The notes below the pieces were generated by a model that ran no database searches, was not told the origin of the DNA, and worked only from the letters and a program-made list of their open reading frames with translations. A stretch of 60,021 bases of DNA, from contig CAJUFS010000009.1 in the NCBI GenBank assembly GCA_910585575.1, positions 1 to 60,021 of the forward strand. The letters are read 5' to 3'. Every line of letters starts with the position of its first letter. Positions within the stretch are counted from its first letter, which is position 1. The position numbers and the translations under genes were made by a program. Shown here one piece after another: positions 34,054-43,100 of the stretch. This DNA comes from an uncultured Adlercreutzia sp. Its GTDB lineage: Bacteria > Actinomycetota > Coriobacteriia > Coriobacteriales > Eggerthellaceae.

Positions 34054-35475
34054 CTACCTCATCTCCCTGGCGACCCCACCACTGCGCTTGCGACGACGGT
34101 GTGATGGGCTGGCGGGGGAAGCGCCGGCTGCGGAGGTGCCTGCCGTTTCGTGCTGCTGGATGCTCGCCCCCTGTTCGCCGTGCTCCTGCACTAATTCGCG
34201 GCAGAAAGCCTCAGAGGGCTCGGCACGATACTGGACGCGGTTGGTAATGCCAAAGGCGGCCAGGTCGGCGGCTATCTCGTCATAGACGGCGCAGAAGTCG
34301 TGCTGGTTGGCCAGGAGCTCGTCGGTGCGCGTTCCCGGTGCAGCGGCTTCCAGGCAGACGGCCGCGTTTTCGGAGATGCTGTCGATACCGCTGGGCAGCC
34401 CTGTCACTTGTAGCATGAGATCGCCGCTGTCGGACAGGAAGGCGTGGAGTCCTTCCGTGGCCCCCTCGCGTCCAAAGAGGCGATGGTCGCCCGTCAGGTC
34501 GCGCCCCATGGTAACGGAGCGGCTGATGGTGTAGCCGTGACGCGCCATGACCGTGTCGATGCAGGCCTGCAAGTAGGTGTTGCGGTCGGCCTCCTCCAGT
34601 TGGCGAAGCAGCATGTCGCGATAGGCCGCTGCCTCTTCCAAGGTGGCGCAGGAGGGCGCAGCGGCAACGGTGCAGCCCCGAGCGTGCAGCTGGCTCGTCG
34701 CGTCTTCGATGGCAGCTGTCAGCTCCCCGAAGGCGTGCGCATTCGATTCCATGGCCGGCAAAAGCAACGTAAGCTGAGCGATGGTGTCAGGCTGCAGATT
34801 GCGCACGGTTTCCCGAAGAAGGGCCCGATCAGACGGTAGCGTATGGGGGCTCTCCAGAAGCGCCAGGGCTCGCTGGGCGGCCGCCTGGTCGTCGGCCGCG
34901 TCGCCACGGCTGGCCGTCACAGGGGAGCTTTTCGCTGTCGCCCCGTTGCTTGATATGCTCTTTGCGTCGGACGCGACAACCGTCCCGTCATCCGATGCGC
35001 TCGCCGTCTCCTTCGCGATGGCCGCTTCGTCTTCTGCAACCACCTCTTTCCGCTTAGCCGCCTCGGCCAGAAGCGCCAGGAAGTCGGCTTGATCCGCGCG
35101 GGAAGCCGCTCGGGCCCGGGCGCGCTCGGCGCGGGTGGCGAAGGGGGTGGTGTCGTTTTCGAAGGCGTCGGCGATACTGGCGGCCGAGCGGCCACACTGA
35201 GCCGCCGAGGCCGCGGAATCTTCCATGGCGGCGCACGGCTCAAAGGCGCATTCGGCATCCAAACGTGCCAACGCCGTGGCCGCTAGGGCACGTACCGATT
35301 CCGCAGCATCCTGTAGGGAAGGATCATCCCCGAAGGCGGCGAGCAGCGCATCTCGGCGAGCAAGAATGCGGGCTCGCGCTTTCGAGCGGGCGTTGTTCAC
35401 GTCGGAGCGCAATGCGGCCAGCTGCGCCTGGATGCGCCGCTCGATTTCCAGCTGACTTGTCTTCGGCCCGCTCAT
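34054..35475 (-). CDS. Ala-rich helical protein with MSGPK N-terminus, first gene of FHA/kinase operon
   Basis: A 473-residue protein of unknown function. It starts MSGPKTSQLEIERRIQAQL and continues as a long charged, Ala-rich helical stretch, likely coiled coil (about 1-170). A Ser/Ala linker (~170-215) follows, then a second helical part with a more globular end (TISRSVTMGRDLTGDHRLFG ... LMLQVTGLPSGID ... YRAEPSEAFCRELV) and a basic tail (HRRRKRSGG). I recall MSGPK starts in uncharacterised proteins of similar clusters, but cannot verify that. The longest frame begins 18 codons earlier; the ATG at 35475 is preferred, with GGGGAA upstream. It heads the six-gene operon and is a candidate structural component or remodelling substrate. 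Confidence 0.75.
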   Translation of the reverse strand: MSGPKTSQLEIERRIQAQLAALRSDVNNARSKARARILARRDALLAAFGDDPSLQDAAESVRALAATALARLDAECAFEPCAAMEDSAASAAQCGRSAASIADAFENDTTPFATRAERARARAASRADQADFLALLAEAAKRKEVVAEDEAAIAKETASASDDGTVVASDAKSISSNGATAKSSPVTASRGDAADDQAAAQRALALLESPHTLPSDRALLRETVRNLQPDTIAQLTLLLPAMESNAHAFGELTAAIEDATSQLHARGCTVAAAPSCATLEEAAAYRDMLLRQLEEADRNTYLQACIDTVMARHGYTISRSVTMGRDLTGDHRLFGREGATEGLHAFLSDSGDLMLQVTGLPSGIDSISENAAVCLEAAAPGTRTDELLANQHDFCAVYDEIAADLAAFGITNRVQYRAEPSEAFCRELVQEHGEQGASIQQHETAGTSAAGASPASPSHRRRKRSGGVAREMR

Positions 35476-35511
35476 GGGAGTTCCCCTTTGCAACAAATAA
35501 CGGTAACCGCC

Positions 35512-35519
35512 ATTATAAA
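35512..35519. promoter_or_regulatory. overlapping divergent -10 boxes
   Basis: ATTATAAA contains TATAAT on the minus strand (35517-35512), 36 bases upstream of the six-gene operon. It also contains TATAAA on the plus strand (35514-35519), 25 bases upstream of the carbonic anhydrase start. The two promoters may compete. The -35 regions are weak. Confidence 0.4.
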
Positions 35520-35544
35520 GGGAAAACAAGCGAGAGGAGTGCCG

Positions 35545-36153
35545 GTGAGCTTACCCGAGATGACCTATACGGCTGACGACTACGATGTTGACGCCCATGT
35601 GCCGGCGGCCGAGGCGCTGCGACGTCTGGAAGAGGGCAATCGCATTTACGTGGAGGCTCTGGATCACGAGCGCGATCTTTCGCCGGCGCGCATTCAGGAG
35701 CTGTTCGAGAAGGGACAGCGACCCTTCGCCTGCGTTATCACGTGTGCCGATTCCCGGGTGGTGCCCGAGCATATCTTCATGGCGGGGCTCGGGGAGCTCT
35801 TCGTCATCCGCGTGGCGGGCAACGTGGTGGGGCCGACGGAGCTGGCCAGTGCGGTGTACGCCTGCGAGCATTTGCACACGCGGCTTCTGCTGGTGCTGGG
35901 TCATACGCACTGTGGCGCCATAAAGGCCGCCCTCGATGGCGAGGGCGGCCCCGTAGCGGCCATTACCGACCGCATTGTGGCGGCCTTGGGCGATGTTCAT
36001 GATCCCTACGAGGCCAGCGTGCTGAACGCCCAGGCGTCCGTGGCGGCGTTGCGTCAGTCGCCGGAAATTGCACGGCTTGAGGCCGAGGAGGGACTCATGG
36101 TGGGCAGTGCGGTGTACCACACCCACTGCGGCGTGGTGGATTTCCTTGCTTAG
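35545..36153 (+). CDS. beta-class carbonic anhydrase
   Basis: A 202-residue enzyme interconverting CO2 and bicarbonate. The zinc ligands and active-site dyad are evident: CVITCADSRV (Cys, then Asp-Arg) and GHTHCGAI (His and Cys). Length and order suit the bacterial beta class; no signal peptide is present, so it is cytoplasmic. The GTG at 35545 has GAGAGGAG five bases upstream and is better than the first ATG in frame or the ATG at 35560. It is divergent from the FHA/kinase operon with only about 70 bp between starts, and its stop overlaps the convergent membrane-protein gene by four bases. Confidence 0.92.
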   Translation: MSLPEMTYTADDYDVDAHVPAAEALRRLEEGNRIYVEALDHERDLSPARIQELFEKGQRPFACVITCADSRVVPEHIFMAGLGELFVIRVAGNVVGPTELASAVYACEHLHTRLLLVLGHTHCGAIKAALDGEGGPVAAITDRIVAALGDVHDPYEASVLNAQASVAALRQSPEIARLEAEEGLMVGSAVYHTHCGVVDFLA

Positions 36154-36938
36154 GCGATGGCCTCGAAGCCCGAGGGGATAGCGCGCTGCAGGTCCTGGTC
36201 GAAGCCGGAGCAGCCCGGGCATCCGGCGTTGTCGCAGCCCTCGCTCAGATCGGTGGCGGCACCGTAGCTGCTGCCCCAGCCGTAACCGTAGGCGTTGCCG
36301 CCGCGGCCGGAATTGCCGTTGCTGCCGCGATCGGAGCCGTCCTGGCCCCGGCCGTAGCCGTAGTCATCATCGTCGCGATCGAAGTTGTAGCTGTAGCTAT
36401 CATCGCGGTCGCTCTGGCCATAGCCCGGCATCACGCGCTCCTGCTTGGCGGGACGGTCGTGATCGAAGTCGAAGGAACCCGCCTGGGCGCCGGCAAAGGC
36501 GGACAGGCCGGCGGTCAGGCCCACAACCACCAGCGCGCCGACGGCCACGCCCACGGTGGCACCTACGCTGCGGGTGATCTTCTCGTACCAGGGAGCGGCG
36601 GCATGCTTGCCGTTCTTGGCGTTCGCGGTGAACGCGGCGGTGTCCTTGCTGTCCGTGGCCGTGTCTTCTTGCGGCATTTCAGCGGTCTCGACGGCCTCGA
36701 CGGTGGCCTCAACGGTCGGCATGGCGGCCGTGGGATCCACGGGGATCTCGGCAGTCACCGACTCGGCGGCGGGCATCGTGGCCGTGGCCTCGACGCTCTC
36801 GACGACGGGGGCCGTGGCGGCTGCATCCGTCGCGGGGCTCGCGGCCTCGGCGGTTACCTCGACGGCCTCGATAGCCTTCTCGGCGTCGTTGGCGGGGATG
36901 ATCTGGTTGTTCTGCTCGTTATGATTCTGCTCGCTCAT
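36150..36938 (-). CDS. acidic single-pass membrane protein with Asp/Tyr/Gly-rich outer domain
   Basis: A 262-residue protein of no recognised family. The cytoplasmic N-terminal ~115 residues are acidic with TAE/VEA-type repeats. One membrane segment (TVGVAVGALVVVGLTAGLSAFAG) follows PWYEKITRS. The exterior ~110 residues are rich in Asp, Tyr, Gly and Ser (FDFDHDRP, SYSYNFDRDDDDYGYG) and end with CDNAGCPGC. The Asp clusters could bind cations, and the cysteine motif could bind metal. AAAAGGAA precedes the ATG. It is divergent from the OmpR/kinase pair at 37131-39280, whose sensor domain is also extremely acidic; tandem CTGAAATG repeats lie between them. A regulatory or sensory link is likely. 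Confidence 0.75.
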   Translation of the reverse strand: MSEQNHNEQNNQIIPANDAEKAIEAVEVTAEAASPATDAAATAPVVESVEATATMPAAESVTAEIPVDPTAAMPTVEATVEAVETAEMPQEDTATDSKDTAAFTANAKNGKHAAAPWYEKITRSVGATVGVAVGALVVVGLTAGLSAFAGAQAGSFDFDHDRPAKQERVMPGYGQSDRDDSYSYNFDRDDDDYGYGRGQDGSDRGSNGNSGRGGNAYGYGWGSSYGAATDLSEGCDNAGCPGCSGFDQDLQRAIPSGFEAIA

Positions 36939-37034
36939 GGATGTTCCTTTTCTTCGAGACTTGCAAACTGTTTTCTTACCGACGGCATCCAACGGGGGCC
37001 GCGTCGGTCGATGGCCGTAGAATAGGAGTCGAAT

Positions 37035-37053
37035 CTGAAATGAGACTGAAATG
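37035..37053 (+). promoter_or_regulatory. tandem CTGAAATG direct repeats, candidate OmpR-type site
   Basis: CTGAAATG occurs at 37035-37042 and 37046-37053. The 11-bp period is the usual phasing of OmpR/PhoB-family half-sites. They lie between the divergent acidic membrane protein and response regulator genes. An inverted variant (GGTTTCAG) follows at 37071-37078. Confidence 0.5.
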
Positions 37054-37130
37054 TCCGCGATTTTAAGACTGGTTTCAGGTTCGCTTTGCAAAATGTCGAC
37101 AAAGGCGGACGCAGGGACGAAGGAGACAGG

Positions 37131-37814
37131 GTGCGTGCTCTGATAGTGGAGGATGATCGGGGAGTGGCCCGAGCGGTGGCCCACGTGCTTGAGCGCGAGG
37201 GTTACACCACCGATGTGGTGCATGACGGGGCCACGGGCCTCGAGTATGCCACGTTGGGCTCCTACGACGTGATCATCTTCGACGTTATGCTGCCTCTGAT
37301 GGACGGGGTCAGCGCCGTGGCCGCGTTGCGTCGCCGCCAGGTGAGCACCCCGGTGCTCATGCTTACGGCCCGCGGCGAAGTGCCCGACAAAATTGCCGGC
37401 CTGGACGGCGGGGCCGATCTGTATATGACAAAGCCCTTCGATACGGGCGAGCTGGTAGCCCGGGTGCGCGCTCTGACGCGGCGGGTGGCCCCGGCTCCGG
37501 CGTCGCTGGTGCGCGCGGGCGATTTGGAGCTTGATGAAACCACGCGCACGCTTCGCTGCGGTGGGGAGGAGTTCCAGCTTATCAACAAGGAGTTTCTGCT
37601 GGCACGCCTCTTCATGGTCCACGCCGGCCAGGTCATTACAAAGGCGCAAATTGCCGAGCAGGTATGGGAAGGCGAGCCCGTGGAGGGCAACAGCGTCGAG
37701 GCCTACATCTCCATGCTGCGCAAGAAGCTCAAGTTCCTCGGCTCGTCCCAGGAGATCAAAGTGATGCGCAACGTGGGCTACAAGCTCGTTCCCCGCAAGG
37801 ATGCGCCATGCTAA
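37131..37814 (+). CDS. OmpR family response regulator
   Basis: A 227-residue two-component regulator. The receiver domain has the acidic pair at Asp8-Asp9, phosphoacceptor Asp51 (IIFDVMLPLMDG), Thr in MLTARG and Lys in TKPFD. The C-terminal winged helix runs from LELDETTRTLRC to VRNVGYKL-type residues (KVMRNVGYKLVP). The GTG at 37131 has AAGGAG five bases upstream; an earlier ATG in frame lacks a site. The last codons overlap the kinase gene by seven bases, so the two are cotranslated. The tandem CTGAAATG repeats about 80 bp upstream are a plausible own binding site. Confidence 0.92.
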   Translation: MRALIVEDDRGVARAVAHVLEREGYTTDVVHDGATGLEYATLGSYDVIIFDVMLPLMDGVSAVAALRRRQVSTPVLMLTARGEVPDKIAGLDGGADLYMTKPFDTGELVARVRALTRRVAPAPASLVRAGDLELDETTRTLRCGGEEFQLINKEFLLARLFMVHAGQVITKAQIAEQVWEGEPVEGNSVEAYISMLRKKLKFLGSSQEIKVMRNVGYKLVPRKDAPC

Positions 37815-39280
37815 AGAAGCTGCGCATCAAATTCATCGCCATCATTATGGCCGCGGTTACCGTTATCCTGACGGCGGTGTTCGCCTCCATCTGCGTTATC
37901 AATTGGCAGCAGAACGTGGGCGAGTTGGATTCCTCGCTTGACGGCGCTCTGCAGGCGGTGGCGCTTCAGGTGAGTTGGTTGGGCGACGTCGACGACGATT
38001 TCGACGACGAGGACGAAGAGGAGTGGGATGGCGAAATCGGGCGGCACTGGAACGATCGGGATACCGACCGAAGCCAGCCGCTGGCCGTCTATCGCTTCAC
38101 CGACGACGGCTTTTCCCTGGTATCGCACCCCCGCGTGCGCGTGGGCGACGCGGCGCTGGAGCGAGCTGCCTCGCTGCTGCATCCGGGAGAGAACGCCTCG
38201 GGCATTATCGACGAGTACGAGCTGTGCTACCAGGAGAAGGTGATTGCCGGCACCACCTACGTAGCCTTTACCGAAGCGGCGTTTCTGCCCGATTGGAAGC
38301 GCTTGGTGTTCATGTTGGGCCTGGTGGAAGTGGCCACGCTGGTGGTGTTCTTCGGGGTGGCCCTGCTGTTCTCTCGCTGGGCGTTGCGGCCCGTTGAACG
38401 GGCGTGGCGCCAGCAGCGTCAGTTTGTCGGCGATGCGGCCCACGACCTGAAAACCCCGCTCACGGTGATCCTGGCCAACAGCGCCATCCTGCTCGAGGAG
38501 CCGTCCATGGAAGAGGCCGAGCGAGCCAAATGGATTCGCAGCACCCAGGCCGAGGCCCGGGGCATGCAAACCCTGGTGGAGGATATGCTGCTCACGATGG
38601 CACCCGATAGCGACGAGCAGCTCACTGCGGCAAAGGCGAAGGCGGCTTCGGCCGAGGCGATGGCTGCGGAGGAGGTCCCGTTTTCGGAAGCTCCATCGGC
38701 CGAGGCGGGCGATGGAGCTGCGGTGCCCGAGGCTGACGGATCGGCGACGGTGTCGAGGCCCTCGGCTTCCGACGTATCCGAAGCTCCCGATGCCCTCGCG
38801 GCCTCGGAAAGCGTGGCCGACCTGTCGCGCATTGCCCTGCACGAGTTGCTCCAGTTCGAGTCAGTGGCCTACGAGCGCTCGTTGGTGCTGGAAGACGCCA
38901 TCGAAGAGCATTGCATCGTTGCCCAGGCTCCCGCTAAGGCCAAGCGCCTTATGACCATTCTGCTCGACAATGCCTGCAAATACGCCAACGAGGGCGGGGA
39001 AGTTCGCGTGAGCCTTGAGCGGGAAGAGTCATCCGGGGCTAACGAGGCGTCGCGGGTTTGCTTGCGCGTGTTCAACACGGGAACTCCCATCGCCCCCGAA
39101 GCGTTGCCCAAGGTGTTCGATCGCTTCTACCGCGGCGATGCGGCCCGCACCTCGCGCGAGGGGCATGGCTTGGGACTCGCCATCGCGCACACCGTGGTAG
39201 AAGAGGCCGGCGGCAGCTTGGGCGTGGAGAGCGATGCCGCGGGAACCGTGTTCACCGCCCGTCTCCCTGAAGCGCGCTAG
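37808..39280 (+). CDS. sensor histidine kinase with highly acidic sensor domain
   Basis: A 490-residue kinase. Transmembrane segments lie at about 10-35 and 160-185. The extracytoplasmic loop between them contains DVDDDFDDEDEEEWDG, an unusually dense acidic run that could sense divalent cations or cationic peptides. The DHp helix has AAHDLKTPL with His212. An Ala/Glu/Ser-rich insert of about 75 residues, unusual in this family, precedes the ATPase domain (LLDNACKYANEGG, FDRFYRGDAA, GHGLGLAI). It overlaps the response regulator gene by seven bases. The adjacent divergent membrane protein has a similar acidic exterior and is the most likely regulated partner. Confidence 0.9.
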   Translation: MLKKLRIKFIAIIMAAVTVILTAVFASICVINWQQNVGELDSSLDGALQAVALQVSWLGDVDDDFDDEDEEEWDGEIGRHWNDRDTDRSQPLAVYRFTDDGFSLVSHPRVRVGDAALERAASLLHPGENASGIIDEYELCYQEKVIAGTTYVAFTEAAFLPDWKRLVFMLGLVEVATLVVFFGVALLFSRWALRPVERAWRQQRQFVGDAAHDLKTPLTVILANSAILLEEPSMEEAERAKWIRSTQAEARGMQTLVEDMLLTMAPDSDEQLTAAKAKAASAEAMAAEEVPFSEAPSAEAGDGAAVPEADGSATVSRPSASDVSEAPDALAASESVADLSRIALHELLQFESVAYERSLVLEDAIEEHCIVAQAPAKAKRLMTILLDNACKYANEGGEVRVSLEREESSGANEASRVCLRVFNTGTPIAPEALPKVFDRFYRGDAARTSREGHGLGLAIAHTVVEEAGGSLGVESDAAGTVFTARLPEAR

Positions 39281-39338
39281 CGTGCGATTCAATCTATCGA
39301 AATTTGCGGATTTCCTTTTAAGGGCGCCTCCTCGGCCA

Positions 39339-39390
39339 TTGCGCAAAGGGGCTGAACTGCGTACAATGCCGTAATTGAACATACTGTTCA
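39339..39390 (+). promoter_or_regulatory. promoter with palindromic TetR operator
   Basis: TTGCGC (39339-39344), a 17-bp spacer and TACAAT (39362-39367) form a good sigma-70-type promoter. A perfect palindrome TGAAC-ATACT-GTTCA (39376-39390) covers the expected transcription start. A further half-site GTTCA follows at 39396. It is ideally placed for autorepression by the TetR protein encoded at 39450. Confidence 0.65.
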
Positions 39391-39449
39391 TTAACGTTCA
39401 CGCTGTTGAATTCGCTACGGCGGGTTCACCCTGTTGAGAAGGAGAGAGC

Positions 39450-40109
39450 TTGGCCGGAGCCGCAACGCTTTCCCCCGCACGGCCGGAGTCGGCGAAAGCC
39501 GCCGCCCCTGGCTGCGAAGACCGGCGCATCACGCGCTCGAAGCGCGCGCTGCGCGGTGCCCTCATCGCCCTTATGGAAGAGCGTGGGTTCGACGCCATCA
39601 CGGTGAACGACCTGTGCGAGCGGGCCGATTTGAACCGGGGCACCTTCTACAACCACTTCAACGACAAAGAGCACTTGCTGGCCATGCTCGAGGACGAGGT
39701 CATGGCCGACATCGGGCTGCTCCAAGGACGCATGCACGATATCACCTTGGCCGACATGCTGGCCTATCGGGTGGCCAAGCGCCCGCTGCCGCTGCTGGTG
39801 GAGCTTTTCGACTACCTGCGCGAGCAGAGCGACTTCCTCCACGCGGTGCTGGGCCCGGGGGGCGATGCTCGCTTCGGCCCGCGCCTGCGCGAGGCGGTGT
39901 GCGAGAACCTGGTGCAGAACATCCTGCACGAGAAGTACCGCCAGAACCCCACGGCCTTTGTCGAGTACTACGTGGCCTTCTACGCCGCGGCCTATCTGGG
40001 CATCATCGCCTGCTGGATTGAGCGCGGCACTCCGGAATCATCTGAGGTCATGGCCAACATTGCCATGCGCCTGTTCTTTATCAAACCCGGCGAGTCCATC
40101 GAGCTGTAG
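39450..40109 (+). CDS. TetR family regulator of the activase operon
   Basis: A 219-residue TetR/AcrR protein. The helix-turn-helix is RALRGALIALMEERGFDAITVNDLCERADLNRGTFYNHFNDKEHLL, and the remaining helical domain includes a C-terminal TetR_C-like region seen in Firmicutes and Coriobacteria. The start is TTG at 39450 with AAGGAG five bases upstream; the first ATG in frame comes too late to include the DNA-binding domain. Twenty-four bases separate it from the 2-hydroxyacyl-CoA dehydratase activase gene, so the two are one operon. A perfect 15-bp palindrome overlaps the operon's transcription start, indicating autoregulation. Confidence 0.88.
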   Translation: MAGAATLSPARPESAKAAAPGCEDRRITRSKRALRGALIALMEERGFDAITVNDLCERADLNRGTFYNHFNDKEHLLAMLEDEVMADIGLLQGRMHDITLADMLAYRVAKRPLPLLVELFDYLREQSDFLHAVLGPGGDARFGPRLREAVCENLVQNILHEKYRQNPTAFVEYYVAFYAAAYLGIIACWIERGTPESSEVMANIAMRLFFIKPGESIEL

Positions 40110-40133
40110 TTCAAGAAAACGAGGAACCATTCT

Positions 40134-43100
40134 ATGAAGAAGAACAAGTACACCGAAGTCATCACCGAGGCTTCCGTGAAGCGCGGCGAGCTTTCCGCCG
40201 AGGAGCAGGCCGCGCTCAAGGGGGGCTGTGCTTCCTGCGCCCCGCGTGTAGCCACGGTGGCGGAAAACCAGGCGAACACTGCCGAGGCAGCAGCTCAGGC
40301 CCGCGCCGCCGCGGCTGCGTGTTCCTATCACATCGGCATTGATGTGGGCTCTACCACGGTGAAGCTGGCGGTGCTCAACAACGACCACGACATTTTGTGG
40401 GCTGTTTACCGCCGTCACCATGCCGACGTGCGCGCCACCATTGTGGAGGTGCTGCGCGAGGCGGCCGAGGCCTATCCCAGCGAAACCATGACCATTGCCA
40501 TTACCGGCTCGGGCGGCCTTCTGCTGTCCCAGTGGCTCGGCGTTGCCTTCGTGCAGGAGGTCATTGCCTCCAAGACCGCCGTGGAGACGTTCATTCCCGC
40601 CACCGATGTGGCCATCGAGCTGGGCGGCGAGGACGCGAAGATCATCTACTTCGACAACGGCATCGAGCAGCGCATGAACGGCACCTGCGCCGGCGGCACG
40701 GGCGCTTTCATCGACCAAATGGCGGCGCTGCTGAACACCGACGCTGGAGGCCTGAACGAGCTGGCGGCTGACCACACTACCATCTATCCCATTGCCAGCC
40801 GCTGCGGCGTGTTCGCGAAGACCGACGTGCAGCCGCTGCTGAACGAGGGCGCGCGCAAGGAGGACATTGCCGCCTCCATTTTCCAATCCGTAGTTACCCA
40901 GACCATCTCGGGCCTGGCCTGCGGGCGTCCCATCCGCGGCAACGTGGCCTTCCTGGGCGGTCCGCTCCAGTACCTGCCCGAGCTGCGCAAGCGCTTCTAC
41001 GAGACGCTCGATCTGACCGACGAGGCCATTATCGTGCCCGAGAACGCCCACCTGTTTGTGGCCGCCGGCTGCGCCATTGCCGGCGTGGCCGAAGGGGCGA
41101 AGCCGGAGCCTTTGGCCGAGGTGCTCACGCGCCTGGAGGGCCTGGGCGACATGCAGGGCTCCGAAGTAGTGCGCCTGGCCCCGCTGTTCGCCGACGACGC
41201 GGAGTTGGCCGAGTTCAACAACCGCCACGACGCCGAGCGCGTGCGCCGCGCCAGCTTGGAGGAGTACCGTGGCGTGGCCTTCCTGGGTATCGATGCCGGC
41301 TCCACCACCTTCAAGGCGGCTCTCATTGGCGAGGATGGCGCGCTGCTCTGGTCCACCTACGCGTCCAACAAGGGCGACGTGCTGGGTTGCGCCAAGGCCG
41401 CCGTGGCGGAGCTCTACGGCGTGCTGCCCCGCGATCCGGAAACCGGCGAGCCTTTGGTGACCATCGGCCATGCCACGGTGACGGGCTACGGCGAAGGCCT
41501 GCTGCTGGAGGCCCTGCGCGTGGATTCCGGCGAGATTGAGACCGTGGCGCACCTGCGCGGCGCCCAGGAGATGCTGCCCGGCGTGGAGTTCATCTTGGAC
41601 ATCGGCGGCCAGGACATGAAGTGCCTGCGCGTGAAGGACGGCGTCATCGATCACATCATGCTGAACGAGGCCTGCTCCTCGGGTTGCGGCAGCTTCATTG
41701 AGTCCTTCGCCAGCGGTCTTAACCTGGACGTGGCCGAGTTTGCGAAGACGGCTATTTCCGCCGAGAACCCGGTGGATTTGGGCAGCCGCTGTACCGTGTT
41801 CATGAACTCCCGCGTGAAACAGGCTCAGAAGGAAGGCGCCACGGTGGGCGATATTGCCGCGGGCCTGGCCATTTCCGTCATCAAGAACGCCCTGTTCAAG
41901 GTTATCAAGATTCGCGACCCCCATGATGTGGGCACGCAGGTTATCGTGCAGGGCGGCACCTTCCTGAACGATGCCGTGCTGCGCGCCTTCGAGCAGCTGT
42001 CCGAGGTCAACGCCGTGCGCCCCGACATTGCCGGCAACATGGGCGCCTTCGGTGCGGCTCTGCTGGCCCGCGATCGCTACGAGGACGCCGTGCGGCGCTT
42101 CTCCGAGCAGCCGCTGTCGCCCGACGTGGGGCCGAAGGTGCCCGGCAGCACGCTGTTGTCCCTTGAGGCCATTCAGGCTCTGGAGCCCAGCCACCGCACC
42201 GTGCGCTGCAAGGGCTGCTCGAACGCCTGCCTGCTGACGGTGAACGACTTCGGCAAGGACGAGGTGACGGGCAAGCACCGCCGCTTCATCACGGGCAACC
42301 GCTGCGAAAAGGGCGAGAGCCTGGGCACGGCGGCTTCCGCCTCGGCGGTGCCGAACCTCTTCGAGTACAAGGCCGAGCGCACCTTCGGCTACGAGCCGCT
42401 GGCCCCCGAGGATGCGCCCCGTGGCACCGTGGGCATTCCCCGCGCCCTGAACATGTACGAGAACTATCCGTTCTGGTTCACCTTCTTCACGAAGCTAGGC
42501 TACCGCGTGGAGTTGTCCGATCCGTCTACCAAGAAGACCTACGAGGCCGGCATCGAGTCCATGCCCTCGGAGAGCGTGTGCTATCCGGCGAAGCTGTCCC
42601 ACGGCCACATCATGAACCTGCTGGAGAAGGGGCCGGACTTCATCTGGATGCCCTGCTCCAAGTGGGAGCGCCAGGAGGACGAGACCGCGGGCAACCACTT
42701 CAACTGCCCCATTGTGGCCAGCTATCCGGAGGCGCTGCGCCTGAACATCGACGAGCTGCAGGAATCGCCCGTGGCCTTCGTCAGCCCGTGGCTGCCCTAC
42801 GACAACAAGGAGAAGCTGAAGAAGCGCCTCTATGTGGAGCTGGCCGAGAACTTCAAGGATGCCGTGGGCGCTAAGGGGGCCAAGCTCACCCAGGCCGAGG
42901 TGGACGCTGCGGTGGACGCCGCCTGGGATGAGGACGAGGCCTTCAAGCGCGATATTCGCACCAAGGGCGTGGAAACCCTGGCCTGGATGGAGGAGACGGG
43001 CACGCGCGGCATTGTGCTGGCGGGTCGTCCCTACCATCAGGACCCGGAGATCAACCATGCCATTCCCGAGCTTCTGACCAGCTTCGGCCTGGCGGTGCTC

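Noticed and set aside
27148-35475. Type VI secretion or tellurite-resistance type cluster
   Set aside because: There are no sheath, tube, baseplate or VgrG genes and no TerD or vWA proteins; the ClpB-like ATPase and FHA/kinase alone do not make such a system.
40038-42278. Minus-strand frame of about 746 codons opposite the activase
   Set aside because: Same antisense artefact; the plus-strand activase has clear motifs throughout.
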